From: Diogma glabrata
Lineage: Eukaryota > Arthropoda > Insecta > Diptera > Cylindrotomidae
Assembly: GCA_963693315.1 (NCBI GenBank)
Contig: OY856188.1
Coordinates: forward strand, 145,912,945-145,976,944
Direction of reading: 5' to 3'
DNA length: 64,000 nt
The notes beneath the pieces were generated by a model. It worked only from the letters and a program-made list of their open reading frames with translations, searched no databases and had not been told where the DNA came from. A program made the translations under genes and the position numbers. Positions 19,331-31,429 of the stretch are shown one piece after another (positions within the stretch are counted from its first letter, which is position 1; each line of letters begins with the position of its first letter).

Positions 19331-19836
19331 ATTGTAATTTAGAAACATATATTTTTTTTTTTAAACTATAGTAGAGACTATTTATGGTTTAATTATGAAA
19401 GTTGTGATGATTTTCCACTTTGTACCTTGCCTTTTTGCAAAATAATTTTATAACCTTTAGTTTAAAACTTTATTCAACGTATTTTAATTGGGTGATTTAA
19501 TTATCTGTATTATTTTTTATTTAAACAATAAACAATTAAATTAATACTAAAAGACAGATAAAATTAATGTTCAATACTTAGAGTTTTGTTCGTTGCAATT
19601 AATTTTTAACTTTAAACAAGATTTTAGATTTAACCAATCAATTTTTAATTAAAGAAGAACTACTTCAATTTAAATTTAAAAAAAAAACAATTATATGGCG
19701 TCTTGATTGTTTATTGCTTTTGACAGTAAATTTATAAATTATATAAATGTATTTCTGTTGTATTTTATATTTGGTCTATGAAAATGTTTAGCTGGATCTA
19801 AAAATATTTCAAGATAAAAATAAAATCAATTATTTT
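19331..19836. other. Gene-free A+T-rich stretch
   Basis: Nothing is recognised. Confidence 0.5.
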
Positions 19837-20308
19837 AAGGTGCTTTCCAATCCAGTGAATTACAATGATTCACTTAAACTGAATTGTATTCCGGAATTTG
19901 TATGTTCCAATGGTAAGGCGCTTTCCAATCGAGTGAATTACTGAATGATTCACTTAAACTGAATTGTATTCCGGAATTTGTATGTTCCAATGGTAATATT
20001 CAGTTTCCACTGAACGTAAACTAAACTACTACAGAACTGAATGGAATTGAATAAAGTGAAGGAAAAAATAGGTTCATCAGTTCAACATATTTATATTTTT
20101 TTATTTACGGTTTGTGGTCAAACGTTAAAAATAATAAAAAAATAAATCGGAACATATTTGTTTGTGTCTAAATTTTTGATTTTGGTTATGTATTTTTTAA
20201 ATGTCAAAAAATTGCTGTTTTGGCTCTATTTTTGATGATTTACTGAATATTAGACCAATTCAGTTTAAGTGAATCATTCAGTAATTCACTCGATTGGAAA
20301 GCGCCTTT
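19837..20308. mobile_element. MITE with ~50-bp TIR, left terminus tandemly duplicated
   Basis: The left end AAGGTGCTTTCCAATCCAGT (19837) and its tandem second copy AAGGCGCTTTCCAATCGAGT (19915) are each ~78 bp and continue to GGAATTTGTATGTTCCAATG. The right end (20257-20308) is the inverse: AATTCAGTTTAAGTGAATCA, then TTCAGTAATTCACTCGATTGG and AAAGCGCCTT. The right end matches the second left copy best, so the outer left copy is a duplicate. Flanks are TT/TA-rich. The interior is non-coding. Confidence 0.75.
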
Positions 20309-21730
20309 AGTCAAAAGGAATATAAAATAAACTGTAGAGTGCTCTGACTGTTTTTATCTCTAACTTACAATTTTTATTCTTAATTGTCTAAATTAAATTC
20401 CTTCCACTGAATTTCAAAGCAATGGCGAAGATGTCGATCAGCTATATACAAATATTATACGACTAGGAGTTACACTCAATTCTGTACATAATGTTTAAGC
20501 TCACGAACTTTACTAGGTAACCAATGCAAAATGCAATTGATAAAAAGGAGCGAAGCCAGCAATTTTCCCATTGAAAGTCTATGGGAACCGTTTTTCGGTG
20601 ATTATTCCTCCGTGGTATGTCTAATTTTCAATATTTTTTTTTGTAAACCATCTATGGCCAACCATCTATGAGATGTCGTCTTACATCCAAAATTTAATTT
20701 TGATATCTTTAATATTTTGGGAGGAGTATGCGGACAATCGAAAATCCGAATCGGGGAAAAATGGAGTTTCGCTACGCTTCACTCCAATCATTTTAAAATA
20801 TAATATACATTTTTTTGTAATATGTGTCACAACATCACGTAAATACCTTTTAAGACCTGGACAAATCGGCCCTAATATAAAAATTCTACAAAACAATAGA
20901 TTTTTACATCATTTCAAAAATATTTAATTGTATATGAATATGCAAACCGACACAATATCCGTACAATTTCATAACCAATTCAATTGCTATATAGATGCAT
21001 TTTCATCTCATAGTCTGAATTTCAGAAATTGTATGCACATCAATATAGAATACTATATTCTTATTATTTCAGTTGGGATTGTATCTTTGGCTAAACAGAG
21101 ACGTTAATTAATAATTTATTTAAAAAAACGTCTAACTTTGTATAAAAATATACAATGTCTTAGGAAATATTTAACATAGTGTTTTGTTACAGTTTTTCAT
21201 TTATTATTCATATCAAAAGAAATAGTTTACCAATGTCGTTTCTCCTCAAGAAAGATAACCCCTGTAAACCAAATTATTCTCTTTAGAAAAAAGTTTTTTA
21301 CCATTTTTATTTTTTTTTGCTTATCGTTTTGTGTACATGTTCTGATGATCAAGCCATGAAACATTTCTCAAATGACCTACAGACGATTTACCTTGTGGGA
21401 CCGACCGTCGGATGACCAAATTGGATGTTACCTCCAGACGACCCAACTTACTATCCGATTTTGACAATTCGCTTTTGGATTTTGTTTTACGAATTTAATT
21501 TTCATTTATAGCATTTTCGACTGTCCCATTAGAAAAGGTATAATCCGATAGAATATTGATGAAAAGTGGATAGGAAAAGGACGATTTTAATGGGATCAAC
21601 CGAGAAATTCTTTACTTCATAAAAATGTTGGGTAGGAAAAACTCATATTCTATAGGAAAAATGGAATTACGCTTAAAATCCTTTAAATATCAGACTTTTA
21701 CTATTGAAATATTTTTATAAGAATGAACCT
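20309..21730. other. Gene-free stretch with a LINE-B tail fragment
   Basis: No gene is recognised. At 20812-20868 a minus-strand fragment of the LINE-B/cassette tail occurs (AATATGTGTCACAACATCAC, then TACCTTTTAAGACCTGG). Around 20735-20790 a short inverted pair surrounds GTTTCGCTACGCTTCACTCC. Confidence 0.45.
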
Positions 21731-21734
21731 AAAC

Positions 21735-22115
21735 GTTATTGAAAAGGAAAATAAAACTTAGACAATTTTTTTCTCACGACAAGATTCCTTAATAGCATTC
21801 TTTCTAGTTTTAAAGGAAGATATTGAAGCAGTTTCAACGGGAAATATAGATAATTTGTAAAGGAAAATAAAACTTAGAAAATTGATTTGTTACGACAAGA
21901 TTTTCCATTAGGATTAATAGTTTTACAGGAAGATCTTGAGATAGTTTCAATAGGAAGTGTATAATTTCTACAGGAACATACGACTTTAAAATTTTAATTA
22001 AACGACAGTATTTTTCAATAGGATTTTATATAGTTTTATTGGAAGACATTGAAATAGTTTCTATAGGAAATGAATAATTATTACAAGAAAATACGACTGA
22101 AATTTTTCTTTTGTC
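21735..22115. repeat. Tandem repeat, ~112-bp unit, about 3.3 copies
   Basis: The units start near 21740, 21857, 21970 and 22083. Each contains AGGAAAATAAAACTTAGA (or its diverged form), an ACGACA(A/G)-GAT-T-TT segment, 'tagttttaaaggaagat' and ATTGAA(G/A)-CAGTTTCAA-(C/T)GGGAA(A). Related AATAGGATTTTATAGGAAA motifs occur near 32280. Confidence 0.65.
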
Positions 22116-22455
22116 TGGTTAAAATTCACTTGAATATTATCCATTTTAGAAATATATAGTCATCGTTTTATGTGTTTTAGTTAGCGCCTCTCGGCTGAAA
22201 GATTATAATAATAGTCATTAAGGTTGTACATATATGTTTATTTTATTTTAATTGATTATTATTTAATAGGAAATTTGAAGGTAATTTTGAAGGTAATAAA
22301 ATAAAGCCAATCTTATCAAGAATCGAAAAGGATTCCATATGAAATTCTAAGACTACAAAACTCCCTTTAAAATATTATTATAAAGTCAAGTAGGATTCTT
22401 TATTATTTAATAACAAATTTGACGGTCGCAGAAAATTCAATTAAAATATGTAGTC
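22116..22455. other. Spacer with a foldback-element end
   Basis: A segment at about 22120-22215, containing GGTTAAAATTCACTTGAATA and CGCCTCTCGGCTGAAAGATT, matches the outer part of the arms of the foldback element at 43680-43800 and 45840-45970. The rest is A+T-rich without a gene. Confidence 0.45.
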
Positions 22456-22459
22456 AATA

Positions 22460-24900
22460 GGCCAGTAATAATAGGAGAAAAAATTAGAAAAAAAAAAAAT
22501 AATTCGTTACAGCAAACTGACAGTGGGATATTGTAGAACACGATATTGTAAAAGAGGGAAACATAAATCGAACCAGCAGCTGCTATCCGGAGGAGAATGG
22601 GGAGGGTTTTTAGGGGTTGATAGGGGTTTTTCGTGATTTCTGGCTAAACCGTGAATCCTATCAAAAAGAGTTATATGTAAAAGTTGTAGGGAATAAAAAG
22701 ATCTACACTTTTTGTACGGACCATTTTTACCCTCACCTCAACATTTTTCGAAAAAAATGCGAAAAACCGATTTTTTTCTTTTTTCTTGTTTTCTTTTACA
22801 AAAAAAATTTTATGAAGTTCAAATTTTGGAAAAAGATACCTCCATTTATTGGAAAAAGGCAGCAATTTTTTCGGCGGGAAATATTTAGACGTTGTTGTTA
22901 AAATTAATTTTTTTGAAAAAAAAAACCAAATTTTTAACTGCGATTCCTCTTAAAACTGCGCCTCCTAATGAGTTCAGTTTTGACTCATTTACTCGTTCTT
23001 ACGTCTATTTTTGATAAATGGTAAAAAAATGGTACACTATTATGGAAAAAAAGGCGGGAAAATTGAAAAAACCGCGAAAATCGCTTTTTTTTCGTGGTAA
23101 TTTGCATATTTATCGTTGAATAATAGTTATTAATTAATAAAATCATTTAAATTTTTAATGATAAACGTAAACGACGATCATTTGGAAATAAATTAATGAA
23201 TAATTATATGCTTTCGTTACTTTTAGTTTATTTAGGTAACAAAAAAGTAAATTTTATTCTTCAAACATGGCGATCTCAAAAAGTACCTTTTAGTTTTCTT
23301 TCATGTTTTTTATATTTTACAGATTTGTTATTTACTTAAAACATACTAAACCTATAAGGACAATTGTTATTTTTTGTTTTTGAGAAAAACACATTTGAAT
23401 ATAGGTTGATTTTTTTTCTACTTTGTGCCATACACTAAACCCAAGTTTACTGATTCTATTAAACTTATTTTGGGTTTAGAAGGTACTAAATGAGGTTTAA
23501 AGAAGGTACTAAATAAGCTTTTTTTGGGTTTTCTGAAGGTTTAATATTTTACCCAAAACATACTCAAATTACAGACGTTTTGTTCGACGATAAAAACCAA
23601 TTCGAATATTTGTTAGCAAAAATATGCCAGTTGCAGATTTTGCTGAAATTTATCAAATAGATAGTGAATTTTCCTTTCAGTTACAATATAAAATTCATAT
23701 TAAATTAAAATATATCATATATTAATTATCATATATTATAAACTAAAATAAGCATTAAATATTTTAGAAAAATGAAAATTCTGCCAATCCCACGTACTTT
23801 CGAAATCAAATTGCTCAAGAACGGCTTTACCAATTTTATCAAACTTTTTTTTTTTTTGTCGGTGATTAGTTAATCGTTTGAAAAAAAAAATAATTAATTC
23901 TTTTTGTAATTAATTTTTAAATTAAAATATTAAAAAACTTTTTTAAAGTTGGCGCTTGGGTTGAAGATCAATTGAAATTTAATTTATTTTTTTTTGTAAA
24001 AACAGTTCTATCCTGACTCTAAAATATTACAAATTTACAAAGAGGCTAATATTCGTGTTCTTGAGATATTTCATTTTTAAGATTTTTAGTACGACTGAAA
24101 TTCTAATTGTTGATTATTTCTTCGAACAATTTTTATCAAGTTCAAAATCGAAAGCATCTAATCATTCATAAATGTATTTCCAAATGATCGTTGTTTACGT
24201 AATAATAAAAAAAATAATATGATTTTATTAATTAGTAACAATTATTCAACGATAAATATGCAAATTACCACGAAAAAAGCAATTTTTTCGGTTTTTTCAA
24301 TTTCCCCGCCTTTTTGTCCATAGATTTATACTTTATTTACCATTTATCAAAAATAGACGTAAGAAGGAGTAAATGAGTCAAAACTGAACTCTTTAGGAGG
24401 CGTAGTTTTAAGAGGAATCGCAGTTAAAAATTTGGTTTTTTTTTTCAAAAAAATTAATTTTAACAACAACGTCTAAATATTTCCCTCCAAAAAATTGCTG
24501 CCTTTTTCCAATAAATGGAGGTATCTTTTTCCAAAATTTGAACTTCATAAAATTTTTTTTGTAAAAGAAAACAAGAAAAAAGAAAAAAATCGGTTTTTCG
24601 CATTTTTTTCGAAAAATGTTGAGGTGAGGGTAAAAATGGTCCGTACAAAAAGTGTAGATCTTTTTATTCCCTACAACTTTTACATATAACTCTTTTTGAT
24701 AGGATGCACGGTTTAGCCAGAAATCCAGAAAAACCTTTTTCAACCCCTAAAAACCCTCCCCATTCTCCCCCGGATAGCAGCAGCTGGTTCGATTTATGTT
24801 TCCCTCTTTTACAATATCGTGTTCTACAATATCCCGCTGTCAGTTTGCTGTAACGAATTTTTTTGTTGTTAAAATACTATTTTTCCTGGCCTACAATCCC
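22460..24900. mobile_element. 2.4-kb foldback element with ~700-bp inverted arms
   Basis: The left arm (about 22460-23216) and right arm (about 24144-24900) are inverted copies. Landmarks include TTCGTTACAGCAAACTGACA against TGTCAGTTTGCTGTAACGAA, a CCTCCCCATTCTCC block, TACGTCTATTTTTGATAAATGG and the inner AATTTGCATATTTATCGTTG. The ~925-bp spacer has no recognisable gene. The apparent 94-111-residue frames in the arms are the same sequence read in mirrored copies and do not look like a protein. Confidence 0.8.
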
Positions 24901-25394
24901 ATTGAAGAATTTATAATCCTATAAAAATGTTTTCATTTCTTTTAAAAGGATTCAATTCTACACTGAAAAAAAATTGAAGTAATGACAACCTCATCTCAAA
25001 GTTGACAGTTTATTATTTATGCAAAGAAAATATATTTGCAAACAATTTCACCGTAATTGGGGCAACTACACAGTAACATTTTCCTGATAACAGAATGAGG
25101 TTTATCTCTATATATATAAAAATTAATGTTTGTTTGTTCGTATTTGATAATCTCCAAAACCACTGCACCTATTTGAAAAATTCTTTCTCTATTTGAAAGG
25201 TACATTATTCAAGATGAACATAGGCTATATATTATGTAGATAAATGGAACCCCAGGGCTCTTATAATTAACTTAAAAGGGGTTTTGCCTATTTTATTTTT
25301 ATCTAAATGTATCTTTTTATACATTTGGGTTTCTTTGATCCATTTTTTTACATTGAACATAATTTAATGAAATTGAAAAAGTATGATAATTATG

Positions 25395-25945
25395 TTTATT
25401 CTCTTCCATTTAATTATATCAGCTTTATTTGTATGTTTTTTCGATAATAATAGTATGTATTATTGTATTGTTTTCTAACCTATAGCCTAATGAACTTAAC
25501 CTATTGTCTAATGAAAATTTTCCTATAAAAAAATTATCATTATTCAATTGGTATGATTCCAATTGGTCAAATTGTTTTGATTTCATTAAAATTATTTTCA
25601 AATTATAATCACAATTGCTTTGATAAGTTTTGTTCAAAAATCAAATTTAAATTCTCTTATTTCGTTTAGTTGAACTTGGTTGATTGTATGAGAAGGGCAT
25701 TTTTTATCATCAGGGTTTTTTTATTAAAAAAATTTGATTTATCAATTAAAACAATAAAGATTTACTGTTTTAATTGAAGAAATGTTTTTATTTTTTATAA
25801 TACACAATTCTTTGTCAGAGAATAAAGTATTGTAATCGATTCGTGAATAATGAATTTTATTCTCTCGCAATTTAAAATTCTCGCTCGAATTTTAAACTTT
25901 TCCTATGAGAATAAACTACTTCATTATTCACTCATTGATTAAACT
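25395..25945. repeat. Dispersed repeat inside the Helitron
   Basis: This is a near-identical copy of 15655-16200. It may have been captured by, or inserted into, the Helitron. The remaining Helitron sequence at 25130-25394 and 25946-26344 shows no gene. Confidence 0.7.
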
Positions 25946-26564
25946 ACTATTATTTATATATCAAAATTACATATATTGGAATTTAGCACATGATCAAATT
26001 GTTTTATCTACACTAAATATGTTGCTGGTATGCAATTGTGTGTGATACATATTTCTAAAACTAAGTGAAGATAGTGGATAACATCGATTATATCGATTTA
26101 AAGCTCGAAATTACGAAATGGAATTCGCACAAATACTATACAAAGAAGCATAGCTTATGTATAATCAAAAACGGATGGCAATCATGATGAACAATCTAAT
26201 TAAAAATAGTGGCACTTAGCCGGCAACACGTTTACAATAGTGATTTGCAAACGGTAACAATGCATTAATACCAATAATTTTTATATATCTTGAATTGAAT
26301 TCTATATATTTTCTATGAATTCTATGAATTTTATATAAATTTTGGATCTATGGGTGTGACAACCCCGCGTACTTTGGTACCTGCTATTGGCAAATCAGTT
26401 AACGTGAGATATCGTATACCACTGGCAATGGCAGTAAGATATCACTGATATAAGAGGATAAGTGATATTCTAGGGGTGCTGGGGGATAAACTTTTTTCAA
26501 TCAACGATAGCACACTTAGTCTTATAGTTATGGAATATTCTTTGGTGATGACACGCTTTTTTAG

Positions 26565-26700
26565 GTATATTTAAATAAAATATGTTGGGTAGAGGGAATT
26601 ACAACACAACGTGTCACAACAACACATAAGAACATTTTAAGAATAAGGTCCCACAACAATATGCTTCTAAGGGGTTCATGGACGCAATTTTTTTATTTTT
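26565..26700 (-). mobile_element. LINE-B/cassette tail fragment, minus strand
   Basis: The fragment carries the inverse of the shared tail (CACAACAACACATAAGAACA, then a CCCACAACAAT segment). It interrupts the middle of cassette C2. It is a very short, heavily 5'-truncated insertion. Confidence 0.6.
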
Positions 26701-26786
26701 TATATTTTTTTTTAAAGAATGAACTTTTTTGCTTGCTCGAAGAAATGAGTTTCCATATAACTATTATATATCCTGGATTGAGGAAA

Positions 26787-29700
26787 GCGCCATAAAACCA
26801 GTGCAACTCAAGCGTCTGTTCTCCATGTTAGGGGCGGCTTGAAGCGGGCGTCTGTCTTGGATCAAGCGGCTCGCTATATAAATGTGTAGAAAGCGTCTGT
26901 TCTCCATGTTAGGGACGGCTTGCAGCGGGCGTCTGTCTTGGATCAAGCGGCTCGCTATACAAACGTGTAAAAAGGTTGTTTCTGGTGACCTTAAGATGCA
27001 GAACGAACCCATTCACGAAAATTTGGGTTGGGCGAAGGGCTAACACCCCATTTCCGTAAAAAAAATATTGTCATGAATTCTGTACACAGGCCTCGGAATA
27101 TCTCGGATTCAATATTGGAACGACATCGGAAACTGTACCCGGACTACGATTTAAAAATGGAAACCTGGAACGTGCTAAGCCTTAGAAGACCAGGAGATCT
27201 CCTAAAACTAATACAACAAGTCGAGAGCTACACACTGGATATAGTGGCATTACAAGAACTAAGATGGCCAGGTAGTGGAATCCATGAAACAGCGAAAGGA
27301 TACACTCTTTATTATTGCGGTCATCAAAACGGAGGAGAATTTGGAGTTGGCTTTCTTATACACCGTCGCGTGAATCAGCATGTTATCGACTTCTGCCCAA
27401 TTAATATGCGGTTATGCACACTGAGAATCCGCACGCAAAAATTCAATGTAACGATCGTCAATGTTCATGCACCTACTGAAGATAAATCAGATGATATTAA
27501 AGACCTGTTCTTCCTAGAACTCGAAGAAGTCATCAATAACATACCGCGGCACGATATAAAAATCGTGGTAGGTGACTTTAATGCTCAAATTGGTAGGATT
27601 GCAGAACTTAAAACACATATCGGCCCTAACAGCTTGCATCATACCAGCAACAATAACGGTTTTCGCGCAGCCGAGCTGGCTATGATGTATGATCTAGTAA
27701 TTTCCAGCACTTTCTTCCCTCACAAGAGAATTCACAAAGCAACGTGGAAATCAAATGACGGAAGAACAGAAAATCAAATCGATCACGTCATGATCTCTAA
27801 GAGACACTCTACAAGTGTAACTGACGTTCGATCATACAGAGGTGCTGATATGGACACCGATCATATGCTTGTCATCTTTAAGTACAAGTGCAAATTATCA
27901 TCTACATTTAATAGGGAAGCAAAAAAGACCGTGCGCTGGAATGTCGAAGCATTTAAACATCCGAAAACGCTGAATAGATATCAGGAAATAATAACACAAA
28001 ACATAGAAGAGCATGATATCTCTTCTGAGATGCCATTAAACATACAAGAAGAATGGCAAACGCTTCAATCAACCATTATAGCCGCAGCACAAACTACAAT
28101 CGGAAAACGACCACCGAAATCACACAACGAATGGTTTGACGACGAATGCCGCCAATCCGTTGAAAATAAACAAAAACTGCGAGAAAAATGGTTAACAAGG
28201 AACACCCGAAGCTCCCAAGCTGATTATCTATGCGCCAGAAAAGCCTCAGCAAAACTTCTACGTAAAAAGAAACGCGAACACATGAAGAGCTGCATCGAAA
28301 ACATCGACCAACATGCGGCCAACGGAAATTCAAAAGAGTGCTTTGCCAATGCACGGAATCTGACAAAAGATTCCACCCAAGATTTACAGCCATCAAAAAT
28401 GAAAATAATGAACTTACAACAAGTGAACGCGATGTGCTGGCAGTGTGGCGATCCCACTTTCAAGACCTACTGAATAGAACGAATGAAGTTCATCCTGTTC
28501 GAGCAATTGCTCCATCAAATGAGGAGATTTTTGTCCCTTACCCAGCAATAGAAGAAGTGGAAGCTGCCATTAAAAAACTGAAAAATGGCAAATCACCAGG
28601 TTTCGATGGTATTCCCGCAGAACTTTTGAAAAATGGAGGAGCAGCTCTGGTCTCACGTATATATGATCTGATTCTTGCAATCTGGGACCAAGAAGAACTA
28701 CCTGCTGAATGGAAAACAGCTCTCATTGTTCCGCTACATAAGAAAGGTGACCGTCTAAAGTGTGCGAATTATCGTGGCATCGCACTGTTGAACACAGCAT
28801 ATAAAATACTAGCTAATGTCGTACTTGCTCGACTCATCCCGTTCGCCGAATCTATCATCGGTGACTATCAGTGTGGTTTTCGTCCCAACCGCTCAACCAC
28901 GGATCAATGTTTTACACTAAGGATGATTCTGGAAAAATGTTGGGAGTACAACATCAGCATTCACCAGCTCTACGTTGATTTCAGGCAAGCATATGATAGT
29001 ATCATCCGCGACAACCTCTGGTCCGCACTCATATGCCTTGGTATCCCAGAGAAACTTGTTTCTCTGTGCAAACTCACAACATCGGGATCAAATTGTAGAA
29101 TAGTAATCGAAGGGTCAGTTTCTGATCCTTTCGATATAACATCAGGTGTTCGACAAGGTGATGCACTCGCGCCTGTACTGTTTAATTTCGCGCTAGAGTA
29201 CGCGATAAGAAAAAGCCGAATTGAGACGCAAAACTGCATATATAATAAATCTAGTCAAGTTCTTGGCTACCCAGATGATATTGTGCTTCTCGGACGCAGA
29301 ACGAGCGATATTAAAGATAGTCTCTCTCAGCTTGAAAGAAATGCTAAACGACTTGGATTATGCATCAACACCGGCAAAACTAAAGTGTTAACAACATCTA
29401 AGAACATACCTCCCGGAAATCTGGATACTGGCGACTACGAAGTGGAACGCGTGGAAAACTTCAAATACCTCGGGTCTGTAATAACATCGTCAAATGACAT
29501 GCAGGCAGATATCAAAGCCCGTGTCTCTGCCGCATACAGAGTTTTCTACGCATACTCAAAACTTCTGCGATCTAAACATCTTCCGCGGTCGTGTAAACTC
29601 ACACTTTACAAAGCATTAATTCGACCTGTGCTTACATTTGGAAGTGAAAGCTGGACACTGACTTCCTCCGATTGTAGAATTTTATCAACATTCGAGAGGA

Positions 29701-30076
29701 AGGTCATACGAACAATTTATGGTCCATGCAAAGTTGCTGAAAATCAGTATAGAATCCGAATGAATCACGAAATCAGACAGCTTCTTGGAGGCTGCGATGT
29801 AATCGGATTCATTAAATCTAACCGGATCAGATGGTTTGGTCATGTAGAAAGGGCTCCATTGGCTCCAGAATGATAAAAAAAGCGTCCCAACAACAACCAG
29901 CTGGTGTTCGTCGAAGAGGAAGACCTAGACAACGCTGGCGTGATGACATCATCCAAGACCTTCGTGATATAGGATGTCGAAACAGGGGTCAACTGGTCAT
30001 GGAACGAGATGATTGGAAGCTTATTGCACAGACGGCAAAATCCCTTCATGGGATGTAAACGCCAGAGAGAGAGAGA
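26787..30076 (+). mobile_element. RTE-clade LINE, copy 2
   Basis: The element is 3.29 kb on the plus strand and is flanked by GGATTGAGGAAA at 26775-26786 and 30077-30088. It has the same two 5' monomers (26805-26985), the same ORF and the same GCCAGAGAGAGAG tail as copy 1. It lacks about 140 bp present at the extreme 5' end of copy 1. It sits in a cassette whose intact paralog reads GGATCAAGGAAT at the insertion point. The ORF is broken in at least two places. Confidence 0.88.
27028..30058 (+). pseudogene. RTE endonuclease-reverse transcriptase, frameshifted copy
   Basis: The protein is nearly the same as that of copy 1. The frame breaks near 28371, where one T of a TTT run is missing compared with copy 1, and continues in another phase from about 28338-28375 to 29873. 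It shifts again near 29855-29875 and ends at TAA 30056-30058 after SLHGM. The RT catalytic motif reads YPDD (29268-29279) instead of YADD, a GCA to CCA change beside the catalytic aspartates that would be expected to impair activity. The APE endonuclease part (GDFNAQIG and others) is intact. This copy preserves the family's normal stop codon. Confidence 0.85.
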
Positions 30077-30419
30077 GGATTGAGGAAAACAATGCGTAAA
30101 CTTAGAAATTTAGTAACCCAATTTTAGCTTTGTTCCTGCAAATTTGAAAAAAAAGTATTTTATTTTTATTTCCTCCATCCTATTATGAAATATTGCCCTA
30201 TGTGGTACATTATAATGTGAAAGGATTTATTATTTGGTTTTCCATTGTTTAAAAAGAACATAAAAAACCAAAAAAAAAAAAAGAAATTTGCGTCCTTCAA
30301 CGTCTTAAAAAACATGATGGTGTGGAACCTAGGTCTTAAAAGGTTTTTATGTGTTTTGTGACATACATTGTAATTCTAAATATGTCAAATACTTTGAAGT
30401 TGCACAAATTTTTTTGAAA

Positions 30420-30720
30420 TGTTCAGTGAAAAAGATGATGAACAATGTCATTGAAGCCACAGTTTTAAATGGAAAATTCGAGCCGGAAGATATAGTGTTG
30501 CCACGTATTCTAACAGATAAGGCATTTGAACTCCAACGTTTCGTTTCCAGTGCAACTCGCTTTTACAATGACCATCAACATACCACAATGACAGTTACTG
30601 CAAGTATGTGGACTAGATTTGGAGAATCCGTGCTTCTCACAAGGACAACTGTATGTGGCTAACGCGTTAGGAAAACCATTCCGTTAAACGGAAAAACAAA
30701 AAATAAAGTGTACTCGGATA
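30420..30720 (+). pseudogene. Helitron helicase, C-terminal remnant
   Basis: The frame from about 30435 reads MMNNVIEATVLNGKFEPEDI, followed by VLPRI and FELQRF. These match the conserved end of Pif1-like Helitron helicases (V-I-E-A-T-I-L-x-G, then I-P-R-I, then F-E-F-x-R). After a frame change, 30628-30660 reads PCFSQGQLYVA, the last helicase motif, followed by a GKPFR-like tail. The rest of RepHel is missing. It lies ~600 bp before the Helitron 3' end, where the end of RepHel is expected. Confidence 0.75.
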
Positions 30721-31429
30721 AATAAATAGAATTAAAACGACATTTTGAAATTCTTTCCATATTAAAATAAGGTAATAAAAATAAAAATGACACAATAGAA
30801 ATTGAATGTTATCATAACGAGTTTTTTCGAATTTTCTTTCTTATGACATAGTGGCAATATGCGACGAGCATAATGTTAAATAAACAAAACTTTTACACTA
30901 TTTGGTGTAAAAAATAAAATTTTGAGAAATTTTGTGAGTGATTTGAGAGATTTTTGTGTGTTTCGTGTCGGGAACAAATACAATGCATGAGCACTGTAAA
31001 CATTTGTAATTCTATTTTTGTTCTGTATAATGTTCTATATAGAGATGACACACCTCTACTAATTCAACAAGTCATATACATTTTTTTATTGCTTACTTGA
31101 AAACTTATTTGATCACCAATTTTTCATATATCCGAACATAGCTAGAGTGCTGATTATTTTTCATTCATATTTTTAAAAAGTACAATTAAAAATTATGCTA
31201 TCATTTCTCATTACCACTTTTTTGAAATCATTGCTACTACGTCAACAAAATGTCTACGCACAAACTTTATATATAAGCGTAGCAAAGCACGCCGGGTCCT
31301 GCTAGTTTAAAATATAAAGTGTTATATCCAATATAACAGTAGTTGAATAAAGTTAATAACTATTTCCCTGAAAAAAAAATTTGTTTTCCTTATATCATGA
31401 ATTTTTAATTTTAAAATTTAAGTTTTTTT

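Larger units (their letters stand above)
26345..30380 (+). mobile_element. SINE-like composite cassette, copy C2, interrupted
   Basis: The head at 26348-26420 (GGGTGTGACAACCCCGCGTA), the middle to ~26560, a further piece at ~26705-26786, and a tail at ~30089-30380 (ending GTCTTAAAAGGTTTTTATGT) line up with the uninterrupted copy 48997-49650. Two insertions split it: a minus-strand tail fragment at about 26565-26700 and the RTE LINE at 26787-30076. The cassette itself lies within the Helitron. Confidence 0.7.
25105..31305 (+). mobile_element. Helitron, 6.2 kb, inserted in the MITE
   Basis: The 5' end is TCTCTATATATATAAAAATT. The 3' end is GCCGGGTCCTGCTAG, preceded by a small stem GCGT(AGCAAAGC)ACGC. 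These are classic Helitron signals: 5'-TC, 3'-CTAG-type end, 3' hairpin and insertion between A and T without target duplication. Removing 25105-31305 rejoins the MITE as GAGGTTTA|TTTAAAATATAA, identical to the intact paralog near 54715. Inside are a repeat shared with 15655, a cassette, an RTE LINE and, just before the 3' end, a remnant of the Helitron helicase. Rep and most of the helicase are missing. Confidence 0.88.

Noticed and set aside
22617..22901. 94-codon frame and its mirrored counterpart at 24408-24743
   Set aside because: They are the same foldback-arm sequence read in two inverted copies, rich in F/K from A/T runs, with no domain pattern.
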